A stretch of DNA of 64,000 nucleotides from Lophius americanus (taxonomy: Eukaryota > Chordata > Actinopteri > Lophiiformes > Lophiidae). Below the pieces are notes generated by a model. That model was not told the origin of the DNA. It did not search any database and saw nothing but the letters and a program-made list of their open reading frames with translations. Position numbers and translations under genes: made by a program. Location of the stretch: the NCBI GenBank assembly GCA_037951165.1, contig JBBDHG010000014.1:23829001-23893000 (forward strand), in the 5' to 3' direction. Within the stretch, counting starts at the first letter, position 1, and each line of letters begins with the position of its first letter. Positions 13,801-27,313 of the stretch are shown in pieces.

Positions 13801-16800
13801 TTGTTGTTATTGCTTTTCTTGTGGATGTTAGTTCCACTACTTTGCAGCTGTCTTCCTTGTTCCCCTTACCCCCTTGTATTTTTCACCATTTCTTTCTCTC
13901 ACCCACCAAAGGCCTCTTTCCGGTCTGGTCGCCTCATCAACTAATAATACATAATAATAACAACTAAAATTCAGTTCACGCAACTGGGGGAGTGCAACAC
14001 ACTCTTCCTCTGCAGACTAAAGTCTGACTGACACTGCATGACAGCCAGTTCCTAATTCCGCATGACGAGGCAACTTGAAAGGATAATTTGGAAAAAGAAA
14101 AAAAATAACAAAATAATTAAAGAGAATGTTTATTTTGATTTAACTTTCTACGTTTAAGAAAGACAGTGAAAGTCGGTTCAGTTAGCCGGTGTTAATTTAA
14201 AATGTTTATTTCTTCCTTTATTTAATTTAAGGTTTTCTGCTGCTTGTTTCAACTGTACCAAAAACGTACGAAACTGTGACTTTAAATTCGAGGTACGTAT
14301 TGTGATTTTTGAGTACTGTTACACCTAATATACATTCATGCAGTTTGATAGTAGGTTTTTAGATTTGGAAACAATATGACAAACTTCATACTGTTATGTT
14401 GTTAAAAGGGAATTATCACAGTATCGTAACTTTTAGTATTGCTTATCATACCACTTTAGTGACAGATATCAGAAAAGTGAACATGAGACTTGACACAGGA
14501 AGGCAGAAGTAGAACAGTCTGCGGTGACAGCTGGCAGAGAACACCTGTCTTCTTGGCATAGTGGGAACTTCCCATCCCAAGATGCCTCTCTTGCCAGTGA
14601 AAGGTCTGGGCAGACAGAAAGGCCTATGGGTAAATGCTGGCGTCTGGCACCTGTTAAGACGCAGGATTACATGAGACCTTACATCACACTTTGTGCCAGA
14701 GCAGCCATAAATCCGTCTCCATGTGGCAAGGTTTCCTTTTATCGCCACTACTCTGGACTAACCGTACAAGGGGAGGAAAAAACTGAAACATGCTGGGGAA
14801 AAGGGACTTCAAAAGAACAATTATATGCATTAGTCCTAATGCCTTAACACTAACCAACCAAATATTATGGTTTCATGACCTACGTATGATTATACTGTTA
14901 TTTTTGAAATGCTTAAATAAAACACTTACACAAAGGCGACATGTGACATGAAATATTTCAACTACATAGGACTTTTGCCAGCCGAGAATTTGTGATACAA
15001 ATGGAAAATTAGAAAAGGATAAAAGTGACAATTTCACATAGAACACATTTTTCTAATAATATATACATAGTTGTAGGGAAACTTGGTCAATCATTCTCAC
15101 AGAACCAGTCAGGTACCGTATTCAAAAAAATAAATCAGATCATTACGTTATTTTACTGCTTTTAAGAACAGTTAAAATGTTTTAGGTGACAGAGTTAAAC
15201 AATAGTTTATAAATAGGAAAATAAGAATAAAACAGATAAAATGCATAAAAATACAACCTACTGTTGCAGCACCAAAGATTGAATTACTCGAGAATCATAT
15301 TTTTATTACCTTGTTGTTCATGAAGGCTTTGAGACACTGGATAATTTTATGTTGGTTCTTTTTGTCCATCTTTTCCTGCCTGGGGACAAATAAGAGTTAA
15401 AAGGAGCAGTTAATTACTTAAATACCCATGACAGAAAAAATAATAGAATGAAATCTGTTGATTTGATAATTCTAAATTACAAATACAATTTTGGTAATAG
15501 GAATGCGTTCGGATCCAAGGTTTAATGAAAGTATATTGAAAAAATTAGAAAAGAGTATGGTAATTACCAGAAGACGAAAACTAATTCGACTACATTTCAT
15601 TTGTCTGAATTGCATTGTCTCATGAATTCACCATGGCTGATAAACTTACTGCTTCTTAGACAGCAATCGCTCCAAAATATCCAACAGCAGCCCAAGACCC
15701 TCATGGCCGAAACCCTGCACCCAACTGAAAAAACAAACATTAAATCAAGATCAAAACAATGTAAAACAGACATGTGACAACAAGTTCAGAATTCATAAAC
15801 ACATGGAGAATTCAATAGTTTTTGGTAGGGAGAGGATAACAACAACACTTGTAAAGATAGAACATTGAATGTATGGTAACCGCTACCTTGTATTTACGTT
15901 TTGGCTGATTGGTGATATAATTTGACAGGTGAAAAAAAACTATGGAACAATCTCTGTGGTGGAAATATTACAGTTAAATGAAAAAACTACAACATTCTGA
16001 AACAATGTTTGTTATTTCAGTGACCAACATGTGACCTGCGCAGCATTCAGCATTGTAATGAAATAATTTAATCTCTGATGTAAATCATTCAGTTATTGAA
16101 TGAACCGCTTGCACCTACGGGAAATTCAGAATCACCTACCTAAACACAGGGGAAACAAACTTCTGTGCTGCACACAACACCACTGTGCTGCTCAAATAAT
16201 GTCAAAGAATGACTCCAAAATTATGAGAAAAACGTGTCCCAGTATTTTAGTCCCCTCGAGTGTTATGTTGTTTACATGCAATGTATTACGCAAATGTATT
16301 TCACCGACATTCAAGGTTTTTTCAAAAGAAAGGCTCCAGACTCAGACGGCACTTAAACTAAACTATCTGAACCGTCAGCTTTATCATCAAGGGTTGGCTT
16401 AAAAGCAAGGAAAAGGAAAACAGCAGTAGAAAAAAGACTATGACAGTGACTTCTCCTACGGTTCCATCTATACAGAGGACAATATTGTGAAACCAACTAA
16501 TGGTAACCAGCAAATTGCAGACATCTGACAACTTTTTTTAGTGTTGAAAACTAAATACAACAGATGATGATGATAATGACGTGGGCCAAAATGAATGAAA
16601 ATGGGTGTGTAAGACAACGGTACATAGCTTAACAGAAACACTATGCTATTACCTTATAAAACCCTCTTACATATTCTCAAAACAGAATAAAACATTTAGA
16701 TCCTCTGTGATCCAAAGTTTTCATGCCAGAGTAACAGTGAAGAATGGGGGTAGCAGCAGCAGTGGCCTAAAGAGAACAAAAACGTTTAATTCCAATTCAA

Positions 16801-17570
16801 TAAAGGAGCAAATTAGGAATAAATTTACATTGTGAGTTTAGGCACAAACCCTTAAGTATTCAAAAGCAGCGACAGTGAGATTATGAGTGACTGCACCTCC
16901 CTCCTGACTGAAACTGAATTACATCTCGAAGCATTAGCATTCAGTTTTTGTACTACTCTAATCAACGAGCTGTGTGCCTTCCACCTTCAAATCTAGAGAT
17001 ATTCTCAAGGTGACAACATAAAAAAAGGAAGCTGTTATCGGAGTTTACTTTGTGATGTTTTGATTTAAACAGAGGCCCATGTGCAAATCGTACTTAGGTC
17101 TAGTGTGCATGGCATACAGCACACGCAAAAACTCTTAATTTCACTGAAGCAGGGGAAGCTTCTGCATTTTGTGTCAAATCATCATGGAAGGAATGCTAAT
17201 CATTTAAACAAAAGATCAATTTCAGTTTACTGCATGTGCCTATTGTTTGCAGAGAAATATCCCCCTAAGGTGTGCAATGTACCTTTAAAGACTTTAATCA
17301 TACCATGCATCCACAATGGGTTATAGGCTGATATGAACGCTTTGAAGGACATTGTTATACAAAAACATATAGACTTCTCTGATTTTGGTCCAAACCAAAT
17401 GACTTGAGTATACACAATGACAGTGAATAGAATAACTCAAGGTTTAATTCCATGCAAGCAAATCACATAACAAAAACACAAAAGTTTTACACATCATTCA
17501 AACTTTCTTTTTTGTTTTTCTTGAGGGGAAGGTCTGTCCCTACATTAAAACGTACTATATTATAAGAACC

Positions 17571-17643
<73 letters not shown>

Positions 17644-20600
17644 ACCTAACTTGCACTAATAAACTGGTATTATAATAAGTAGAGAAGTTCTATGAACCTC
17701 CCAATCACCAAGATTTATAAATATTTGAGTGTGACGAGTTTGAGAAAATGAGCTTAACTGACAAAACTGTCGCTGCCAAGGTGATGAAGACAGGAAAGGC
17801 TCCTGCCCAGAAAGCTAAAGAATACGGGTCTCTGGTTTTGTAAGGGAAATGATCTCAACCTAGTTATAGAGTAGGTAGAGAGAGGTTACTGTCTAGACAA
17901 GCCTTGTAATATTACAGAAAAGGAATTCTCCAGAGTTTTGTTTTTTTTACCAAAGAGTCAAATCACTTTTGTTTTACTAGAAAAAGCTACTGTAACACTC
18001 TCATCAACGAGAGGAGAGGCAGAACACAGATACCCATTGGACAACTGTTTCAATTGCATCTAGATTTCATGCGTTCCTTTTAAAGTGTAAGCTGTAGAAA
18101 TTAAACATTTGTATTTTCAATCATTTTTTCCCCTCACTAAATTATCTTTCAAATGCATACTGCACATCCTTTGATCCAATTGTCTCAGAAATTAGATACA
18201 TTTCTTCATGGAGTGTAATTGATTTAGTGTGGATTCCATGCTTGCTTTGACAGCTTGACAGAGTAGCCATAGATAACAACAGAAGGATGGTGCTTAGCAA
18301 AGGGTCAACTGGAGGACTATGATGGGAGTGTATGTGAGCACGGAAGGTCTAGAGGGTTTTCTCCACGAGAATTCTCATCAAAATTTAAACATAGTGATTA
18401 CATCCTCGTTGTCAGGGAAAAAGTAAACATTACCATTCCTTACGACTCCTAATAATAACTTACTATGCAAACATTAATTATAATGTCAACAGAAAGTATG
18501 AGAAATTAAAGAAAAACATGGAGCTGAAGACGTGTTAGAGATGCTGACATACGGTCTGATCCGCATTTTCATCAGACGTACGGTTTATATCACCGCAGTT
18601 TTAAGACTAAGTTACACGTGAAGTACTGCATTAATGCAAGTCAAACAAGTTCATTGCAGTTAAAAAATGTCTTGAGGGCAATTGCTTGGGGAAGTAGATC
18701 AGAGATAAGCTTACATTGCACAGAAAACCAAACGTGTTGACTTGTCAGATATCCATCTGATTGTCTGAGAGTGTGATCCTTGATCGTTCAGAAAAATAAT
18801 AAGTATTGTAACCCGACTCAAACTACACTTTAAAACAGCATTTAGTCAGTTAGTCCCGCAGAAATTCATAAGCTATATTTAAAATTCAAACAGTGGTTGC
18901 AAACCCAAAAGCTAACACTGCAGGTACCAACGATGCGGATGTTATGGAGTCAATAACAATACACGGTTTTGTTCCGTCTGCAATCTAGTATTTGTTAACC
19001 GGGTTACTAAAGTCTATCTACTCCAAGCAATTACGGGCTTATATACACCTATACTTAAAAGTTGTGTGTGGTAGTCTAGGCCCTCGACCCATGTTAAGAT
19101 ATGGCTGCTCAAGTTTGACACAGATTGCCTCCTTCTAGGGATGTGCCGATTGATCAGCGCCGGGATGTTTACTTTGATGAAATTGGCAATCAGCCGAGCA
19201 GCCTCACTGAACGCCGATAGGGTGCCTGTTACATGCATACACTGCACACACAAACCAAGCATGAGCTACAGGGTCTCCAAATATCTCACAGGTAAACAAC
19301 AATACATTAGAAAAACACCAAGCTCGCAATTTGTTACAACAATAAGGACAAAATAAGCGGTGGAAAGACCCCGAAAGTTTACGGCACAACGAATTTAATC
19401 ACATACTTCAGATTAAATCACCCTGAGGAACATGTTTTGAAAAAGCTAACGTCAGCAGATCCGCTAAAGCTAGAGGGAGATTAGAGCCAGAAACTGAAGT
19501 CCCTTAGGGCCCCCCTTAGTCCCTAAGGGCCGCCCTTAGCCCCTAGGGTCGTTAATTTCAACAGATCAGAATGCATACACATTACACAATGCCGACAAGC
19601 ATTGTTACACCCACTGGAATCTTCAAATCAAGGGCACTTCATAAACATTACTCATTAGGATTATGAAAGGGGGGGAAAAAAACAGAATCAGACAAAATTG
19701 GTACCATCCGGTCAGACTTTATAAAAGTCATTGTTTGGTGGAGAAAATTGCAATTGGTGCACTCTACTAAATTTACTTTCATGTCATCTTGACTCTCTGT
19801 CCAGAATGTGCACTTGTGGTTTTCAGAGGGGAGTCCTTAAGTCTTCTAAATACAGATGGAGAATTGAGTCCAAGCCCAAAACTCCCCAACACTCATTTAG
19901 AACTAAAGAAACCTCATCGATGAGACGTGGAATGTCTTCAAACTAAGAAAAGTCCAGTTGCTTTCCATCAACCTATGAATAATAATCTACACAATACGAG
20001 TTCTGGAAAAATAGTAATATTCTCCTCTCACTAATAAAAAGATGTTGGGCAAAGAATTAAAATGTCATTCTGGTAGCGGCATCCAATCTGAACTGACTTA
20101 AATACCTAAATTCGGACTCTTACGGTTTTCAACATTATGTTGAAAATGATGTTATGTTACCAGTACGGCTCAATAAGATACTGACAGAAGAACAGCAATA
20201 CTGAGCTGAGAGCTATCATCTCTGAAAGACACAATAAAAAAGAGCGAGGGAGTAGCCTTAAAAAAATAAAGAAACAAATTTCATCATCCAATCCCCTGGA
20301 AAACGAAAACAGTCATGAATCAAACAAAAAAACAACACCTTATCTGGCTTACTCCACAGCTCAAGTAGCTTTACTTCTAACAAAATCCTAGGAAAATGTC
20401 TCCAAGGTTCAAAGACAGTGAAATACACTGTCCACAATCTATTAAAGGGAATATGAAGAAGAAATTAAAATTTAACTATATAATGTTGCTCAAAGCATGA
20501 CACAAAAACTGATGCTATGATGTTTCTCCAGGGAAAAGAGAAAATTAGGAGGCTGATGTTGAAGGAAGGATATAATCATGAATATAATTTAAGTTATTTC

Positions 20601-23169
20601 ACCACTTCTTATATAAAAAGAGGTGGTGAAATAATCAGAATTGATTGAAGTCAGTAAGAAGTGACTGACGTTATCCTGCCAAATTGTCATTACAAAAAAA
20701 TTTGAACAACACAGAGTGACTATGCGTTTCATGTTTTGCGAAACAAAAACGGAAATCTCTATGTACATTTAGTAGTTGCGCCCTGGGATGTTAAAAAAAT
20801 TTTCTTTCTTCGGTCAAACAGATAAACCCTGGATAATTAAACCTGAGGATCATTTGTTTAAAAATAAATAAAAAAACAATATTCCAGCTTGTTATTCACT
20901 TTCATTATTTAAAACCATTTGATACAATTGGATCACATAGCCTTGCTGATCCTGTAGGCAAATATTGTGGGCAAGATTTAAAAGGTGAGATGAGAGCATC
21001 CCAGGGTGACAATGTAGGAAGTAACAAAAGTACTCCGAGCTTGTGGAGTAAAAGCAGACAGTGATCAGCATCCACTGCCAAATCAGTGGCACAACTCGGG
21101 ATTGGAATGGGGCAACTGGTAGTAGATAGTGACCGTTAGAAGCCACTGTTAATAGTGAAAGTTAATGTATGGATAAAACCAAACTATATAATTATACCTG
21201 AACTTGATTGTGTATTTAAGCAACGATAACATCATTCAGTTCCATCAAAACCACATCTCTCATTGAAGTCATGTGGCTAAAGATACCATAAACTGCAGTA
21301 GAAAGAACACCTGGTTACATCAGTCTTGATGAAGCAATTATTCCATTTTCACAATATGGACCTGCTACACACACTGCATCTGCCTGTCCTATTTTTATCA
21401 AGGACGTAATAGTCTTTTCATACCACATATGCACCAACCAGCCATGACATTAAAACCACCTGTGTAATATATCTGTCATAAGAACAGACATTAACTTATT
21501 CAGCAATTTGTGCTACAGCAGCTCCTCCACGGTATCAGAAGGGTTAGCCTTTACTCAACATGCACATCGAGGCTTTCATGATCCTGTCACTGTTCACCAG
21601 TTGTCCTCACCACTGCCAAACAGCCACACAGCAAGACCTGCAGTTTTGGAGATTCTTTGATGAAGTCTAGCAATCACAATCTGGCTTATTCAATATTTCT
21701 TAGATACTTAACGCTTGTTTATTTTTCCCACTTCAAAAAAATCAGTTTGAGGACAAAATGCTTTGTCGTATATGAAATAACATTTTGAGCAGACAGAAGA
21801 AGCGTACCGTCTCATATATTTATGGCCAATTCATTCATGTAAAAAGAGTGAAATAAAACTGTCCTAGAATAGAACCCTCTCTAACATTTGTTAATACTAC
21901 TAAAGCTGAACTGAAACCATCAGCCAGATCGTCTTGTGTTCATCTCCTGATATCATTTGGAAGCCTATTGAACCTAATTTAATCAAACTCAAAACAATTC
22001 CAGGCACTTCAAAAGAAGAATATTAAGAAAGCAATCGTATAAATCAACCAAACATATTGTTGCAACATATTGTTGGAGTTTGTGTTCAAGAAATCAGTTG
22101 ATAAAAAGTCAGTTATTGTTCATTTCTTATTTTTATGCTTCTCTTGGATGCAGACCGTCTTTCAAAGGTCTGTCCGCTGAAAGGAATTTCTATAGATTTT
22201 CTAAAAACCTAGAGATTGTAATAACTTGTAAGTTGTTTGGGTCAGTAGATCAGAGGGCACTACATCAAAATTACTGAAATATTTAATTAAAATTTGGGCT
22301 GACAAGTGCTGAACTTTTTTGGGCAAGTAGACAAATATTAAATATATAACCTGATCAAATAAATAGTTGATATAATCCACCACTAATACAATTATTTTCA
22401 TCTTAGATGGTGGTAGAACCTCGAACATTTTCCCTGGGGAAGTAAAAGGTGGAATTGTCAAATAATGATTTGATCGTTTCCTCTCTTTAACTGATCGCTG
22501 AAGATGTTCAATCTTATCCAAAAACAATCCTTATGGGTTTCAATGCTATTCTTTATTGTGAGATTTTCAGGGTGTAGTTGGGAGTGGGTAACCACTTTAT
22601 TGTGTCCTTGTTTGTTCATTTTACCACCAACAAATAGCTGCAATCCAGTTCAGGAGCACAGGAAGAATGAAAACTCGAAAGTTTTTGCAGGGTTTTACTA
22701 AGTATCTTCAAAAAACAGTTTAGTTAAGAGTGCAAACTTTAGAGAGGCTCCAATTAGGGAACACACACCTATTTTGGATTTTGATTCCTTCACAGAGACC
22801 AGATATACGACTTCTCTTTTACAAAAAGTGCCCCAGACTTTTCAATGCAGTAAGATGCCAAGCGCATCACTGCAGTATCTCTCATCAACTGACCTAAACA
22901 TCAGACAATATCTCTGAGTGCCTGATGAAAAGGAAAATGCCTCGTATTTCACGCACTACAATTTCTATTTTGTCTTTATAATGACTGGTTAGTTTCCAAT
23001 TAACTTTAAAAGGCATATTTGACCCAAAACGTTATACTGACACATTAATATATCAAAAATGAATGGGACACAAGAGTATTTATAACATATATATATTATG
23101 ATTTTCAAAATACTGCGTTCGTTTTGATTAATTAATTATAGAAAAAATAATGTGAATGTTGATTGATGC

Positions 23170-23210
<41 letters not shown>

Positions 23211-23279
23211 AAAATACATACATACATACATACATACATAATACATACATACGTACATAATACATACATACATACGTAC

Positions 23280-23316
<37 letters not shown>

Positions 23317-26300
23317 CATACATACATACATACACATATGTATTTTGTTTATATAAAACATTTATTTAATCTTGTCTACAAGATGTCCTATTATATAGTA
23401 TGTCTTCATTTTTAGTCACCTCTAGAATACCTGTATGCTGGAGCTGCTGCAACAACTAAATTTATGCTTTTGGGGATTAATAAAGTTGTCTATCTATCTA
23501 TCCATCCATCTATCTATCTAAAGGGGTAGATTAGGCTGGTCACTAGATGGCGGTAATACACTTCAACACTTCAACAGCTCATGGATGAAAAAATAAGATC
23601 TTGGCCCATGAAAATTTGGAATTGGAGATTTTAATATTTAAGAAGGACCAAGATGGAACTGGTAAAAAGGTTCAGTGGAAATTTCTGCGGTGAAGAATCT
23701 ATGAACCATTGGAATACTCCAAATTTGAAATATCCCCTCAAACATAAAGCACTTACCAGCGACTAGGTCTGTGTTAACACCGCATGGGAGGCCAACATTA
23801 ATGTGAGCGACCAACCTCTTGAAACAACATTCAAACAGGTGTGTTATCATGTTAAAAATGTAGATATTTGAATACAAGGCTAGATCTTTTTTTAATTATT
23901 TGAATTCAAGAGCATTTGAATGAGCAATAAAGACATTTTTGCATGTAATTTTACCGATTTTTCAAAGCATTAATTCATCTATAATTTTATTATAATAATT
24001 GAATGAACAAGATCAATGTAATTACGAACTCTCGTTTTGAATACAGACTAGGATCATTTGAAAGCAACTGTCAATACTGTTTACTATTACTATTAACCCA
24101 AAGGAACATTCATAGAAGAGAGCCTTTCCTCCCATGAGCTTTCTTTTGCAGTTCAGCAAAAACTGCTGAATGGGAATATGAAGGTCAGTTTACTTGAATC
24201 ATCAGCTTTCTCAACTTTTTCATCTTCAGATTCCCCAAGGGTGAAAATGTCAGACTCAATCCTATCTCGCTTTATTGTTTTTCAAATCATCCAGCTCACC
24301 TTGTAGGGCCTTTCTCTTCAGGTCAACAGCTTTTGAACTGTTCTTTTCTCTCCATCAAGGAGCCACAGTAGCTGGTTTCTCAAGCTAAGTAGAAGTTGAA
24401 GAGAACTTTGTTGACCTCTGTAATGCTTACGTCTCATCACTCACGTGTCTATGAGATTAAACAACCTCTCCAACCATTCTTATATTAGTCTACATTTACT
24501 TGTTATTATTAAGTGGTGTACAAATCTTTAGAAATAACATTTTAAGTAATGTGATAAATATTGTCTTATAGAGAAACTTGACCTGAAGTCACTGCCACTC
24601 TGCAATATTTTTGGAAGCTCAAAGAATTATCAAGGAAAGATGGCTTCTCACTGCTTCAAATCTGACTATCATCCTTCTTGAAGATTACTGCCCTTGTAAA
24701 GGACACAGAGGAGCCTAAGTGTGCATGTGGTCTCTAGGAGGGCTTTGGTAAAGACAACAAGGCTATATCCCCGATAAATCCCCAATCCCCAGTGTTGTAC
24801 AAGCAGTCCTCCTGATAAACATTTCATTATGGTATTTTCTTTTCTGGTCTTCTACGCAATATCTGCGGCAGTCATGTAAGTGTTGCACACGGACCTGTAG
24901 TCCAATGCCCTGTACAGGAATTGGGGGGGGCGTTTACCTATGTAATCTGGTTAACCAGAAGGAAGTAACTCCACTAGACGCAGCAATGACGATTCCATTA
25001 AAACGCCCCGACTTTTCAGGGATATATTAATCACTCATGACCTATGTGACTATTTATAATGAAATAGTTTAAAATTTTATTTCCTATTATATTTCATCAT
25101 TGTTAATATTAAATATTTGTAAAAATGTAGCAAAAAAAGGGGCCAAGCAGTGCCGTGTGAAGGTTTGGGAAGATTTCCGTAATAACCAAGGCCGCACAAA
25201 CCCTTTGCGTCAATGACCAACAAAGAACTTACCCAAAGCACATGGCCTGGTGATTATCCTGGTTTTTAAAATAACATTATTCAGACAGTAATTTGACTTA
25301 ATGACGGTCATACACCCTACATGTTACACAAGACTGATGTATGGATTGACTCTATATACTCATAATCACAGAATCATAGGCAAACCGTAGTAAAATATTT
25401 TGAGTCAACTAATTCTGAGAGTATAATGCTCAGTTCATATAGATTCTGTGAACTCTCTCTGAAAATGCACATTAATGTTTGGGAATAGTCAGCCATTGAT
25501 GTCATGAGTTAAAGAGCCAACGGCACTTGGGGAGACTGAACCTCAGCTTCAAACATGTTTCTTCAGCTATATTATAGTTATCAGTAAAAGTAGCTGTAAG
25601 CAGCTTTTTTTCTTTCTTTTTTTCTTGGGGTCACCACTGCAGATCATTTCGTTCCGCATATTGATTTGGCGGATTTACGTCGGATGCCCTTCCTGACACA
25701 ACCATCCCACTAGATGTCTGCCACGCCCTCTTTTTGACTGGGATTCGCACCCCAGGGTCCCGGACGAGAGTCAGTAATCCACTGAGCATGTATGCGCTAT
25801 ATATATGCTATATGTGCTTATACAAAGCGATGACCTTTATTGAAAGGTAGAGGAAACAGTGATAGGAAAAAATGCTCAGTTCATCATTTGGGCATAATTG
25901 GGCAGTATAATGAAGCTTAAAAAATGTAGTCATGTTAATTAATTGATAAAAAAAATAATAGTTAAATTAAAGTGAGGTTAATTTAAACGGCATGTGCACA
26001 ATTGAACTCCGTTGCATTTTTATCCGCCTGTGATCCATCGAAATTAACAATTTCTTAGATTTAGAGATTTGCATCCACATGGATAGTTACCTCCCGCACT
26101 AGAGTTGCCTCAGTATTAATTATAGGGTTTGTGGCTTTAACCCAAACAAACCTGTACAACAATCTGAATGTATTGAAGAATACATAACATTAATTAAAAT
26201 TAGATCCTGTTGTGAAAATGGAGACATAAATAATGAATTACGTTAAGGTGCTGTCCATGTTGTACAATTAGCACAGATGCTGGGGATGTGTCTGCTTCTG

Positions 26301-27237
26301 GAGGATTGCTCCAGATCATGTAATTAATATTTGCCTCATTCATGATGCATCTGTTCACCCAACCACATCAAATTCGCTATTTATCAGAATGATCATTTTT
26401 TTGAGCTGGCAGACATGATCTGCAGGCTGCGATCCGCATTAATCGCTAGACCTACTGCACACACAGAGATATGCTGCAGCCCTTAGTCTCCATCTCAGTT
26501 CAATATTGCTGAATTTGGTCTCATACAGAGTGATTAAATAATTGATGGGATTGTGAATTGAGCGGTAGCAGTCCACTGGCCAATGACCACGTACCTGTCC
26601 CACAGTGAGATGTGCTGCTTTTTAAATATGAAGTGATTAAGGGGACTGGGAGATGAATGACTTGTTTAATTCATGTCACAGCCGAAAGCAGTGATTAATA
26701 ATTTAAGTACTAAATGTGAACTCTTTGCATTTTGTATTAGAAATTATGTGAACATGATGCACTGTTTCACAAAAGGGAGATGGACATGCTTTAAATGTGC
26801 ATGTATCCTGCTGAAGCAAATTTGAGTGGCAGAATGTGGCATTACACAATTTAAATGAAATATCCCTAATTCAGGACCTATTCTGGACAATTTCAGTCTT
26901 CTTCTTCTTCGACTTTAAACTTTTTCTGTTTTGGGGTTGGCTTAGCGCACCATCTGTTTCCTTGCCAATCTGTTTCATGTTCCGCATATTGATTGGGCAA
27001 AGATTTTGCACTACAAGCCCTTTCTGATGCAACCCTCCCCACTTATCCAGGCTTCGGACCGGCACTAGGAGTACACTGACTTGTGATCCCCTTTGTGGCT
27101 AGGTTTTAGATACTACACTACAGCACACCTACTACAGGAAGACATTGTTGTACTCAGAATCAATTAAATCGCTTTTTTTAGGACATTTTCATGCATATTT
27201 GTCCATTAATGTATATGTAATTGACATTTGTGTGTGT

Positions 27238-27313
<76 letters not shown>

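Larger units (their letters stand above)
10905..15309 (-). other. diaph3 intron 7
   Basis: 4.4 kb, of which 12538-14327 is an old hAT element with a GC-rich nested block. Positions 14520-14850 are less AT-rich than their surroundings but match nothing I know. The rest is plain AT-rich intron. Confidence 0.7.

Noticed and set aside
17721..17827. Short coding-looking frame with KTVAAKVMKTGKAPAQK in diaph3 intron 5
   Set aside because: Only about 35 codons between stops, no splice sites that fit, and no family I recognise with confidence. It may be a transposase scrap.
23220..23340. CRISPR-like regular repeats
   Set aside because: Simple TACA tandem repeats without spacers, in a vertebrate genome.
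23128..23369. Open frames rich in Tyr, Ile, Val, Met on both strands
   Set aside because: They are translations of TA/TACA microsatellites, with no start context or domain.
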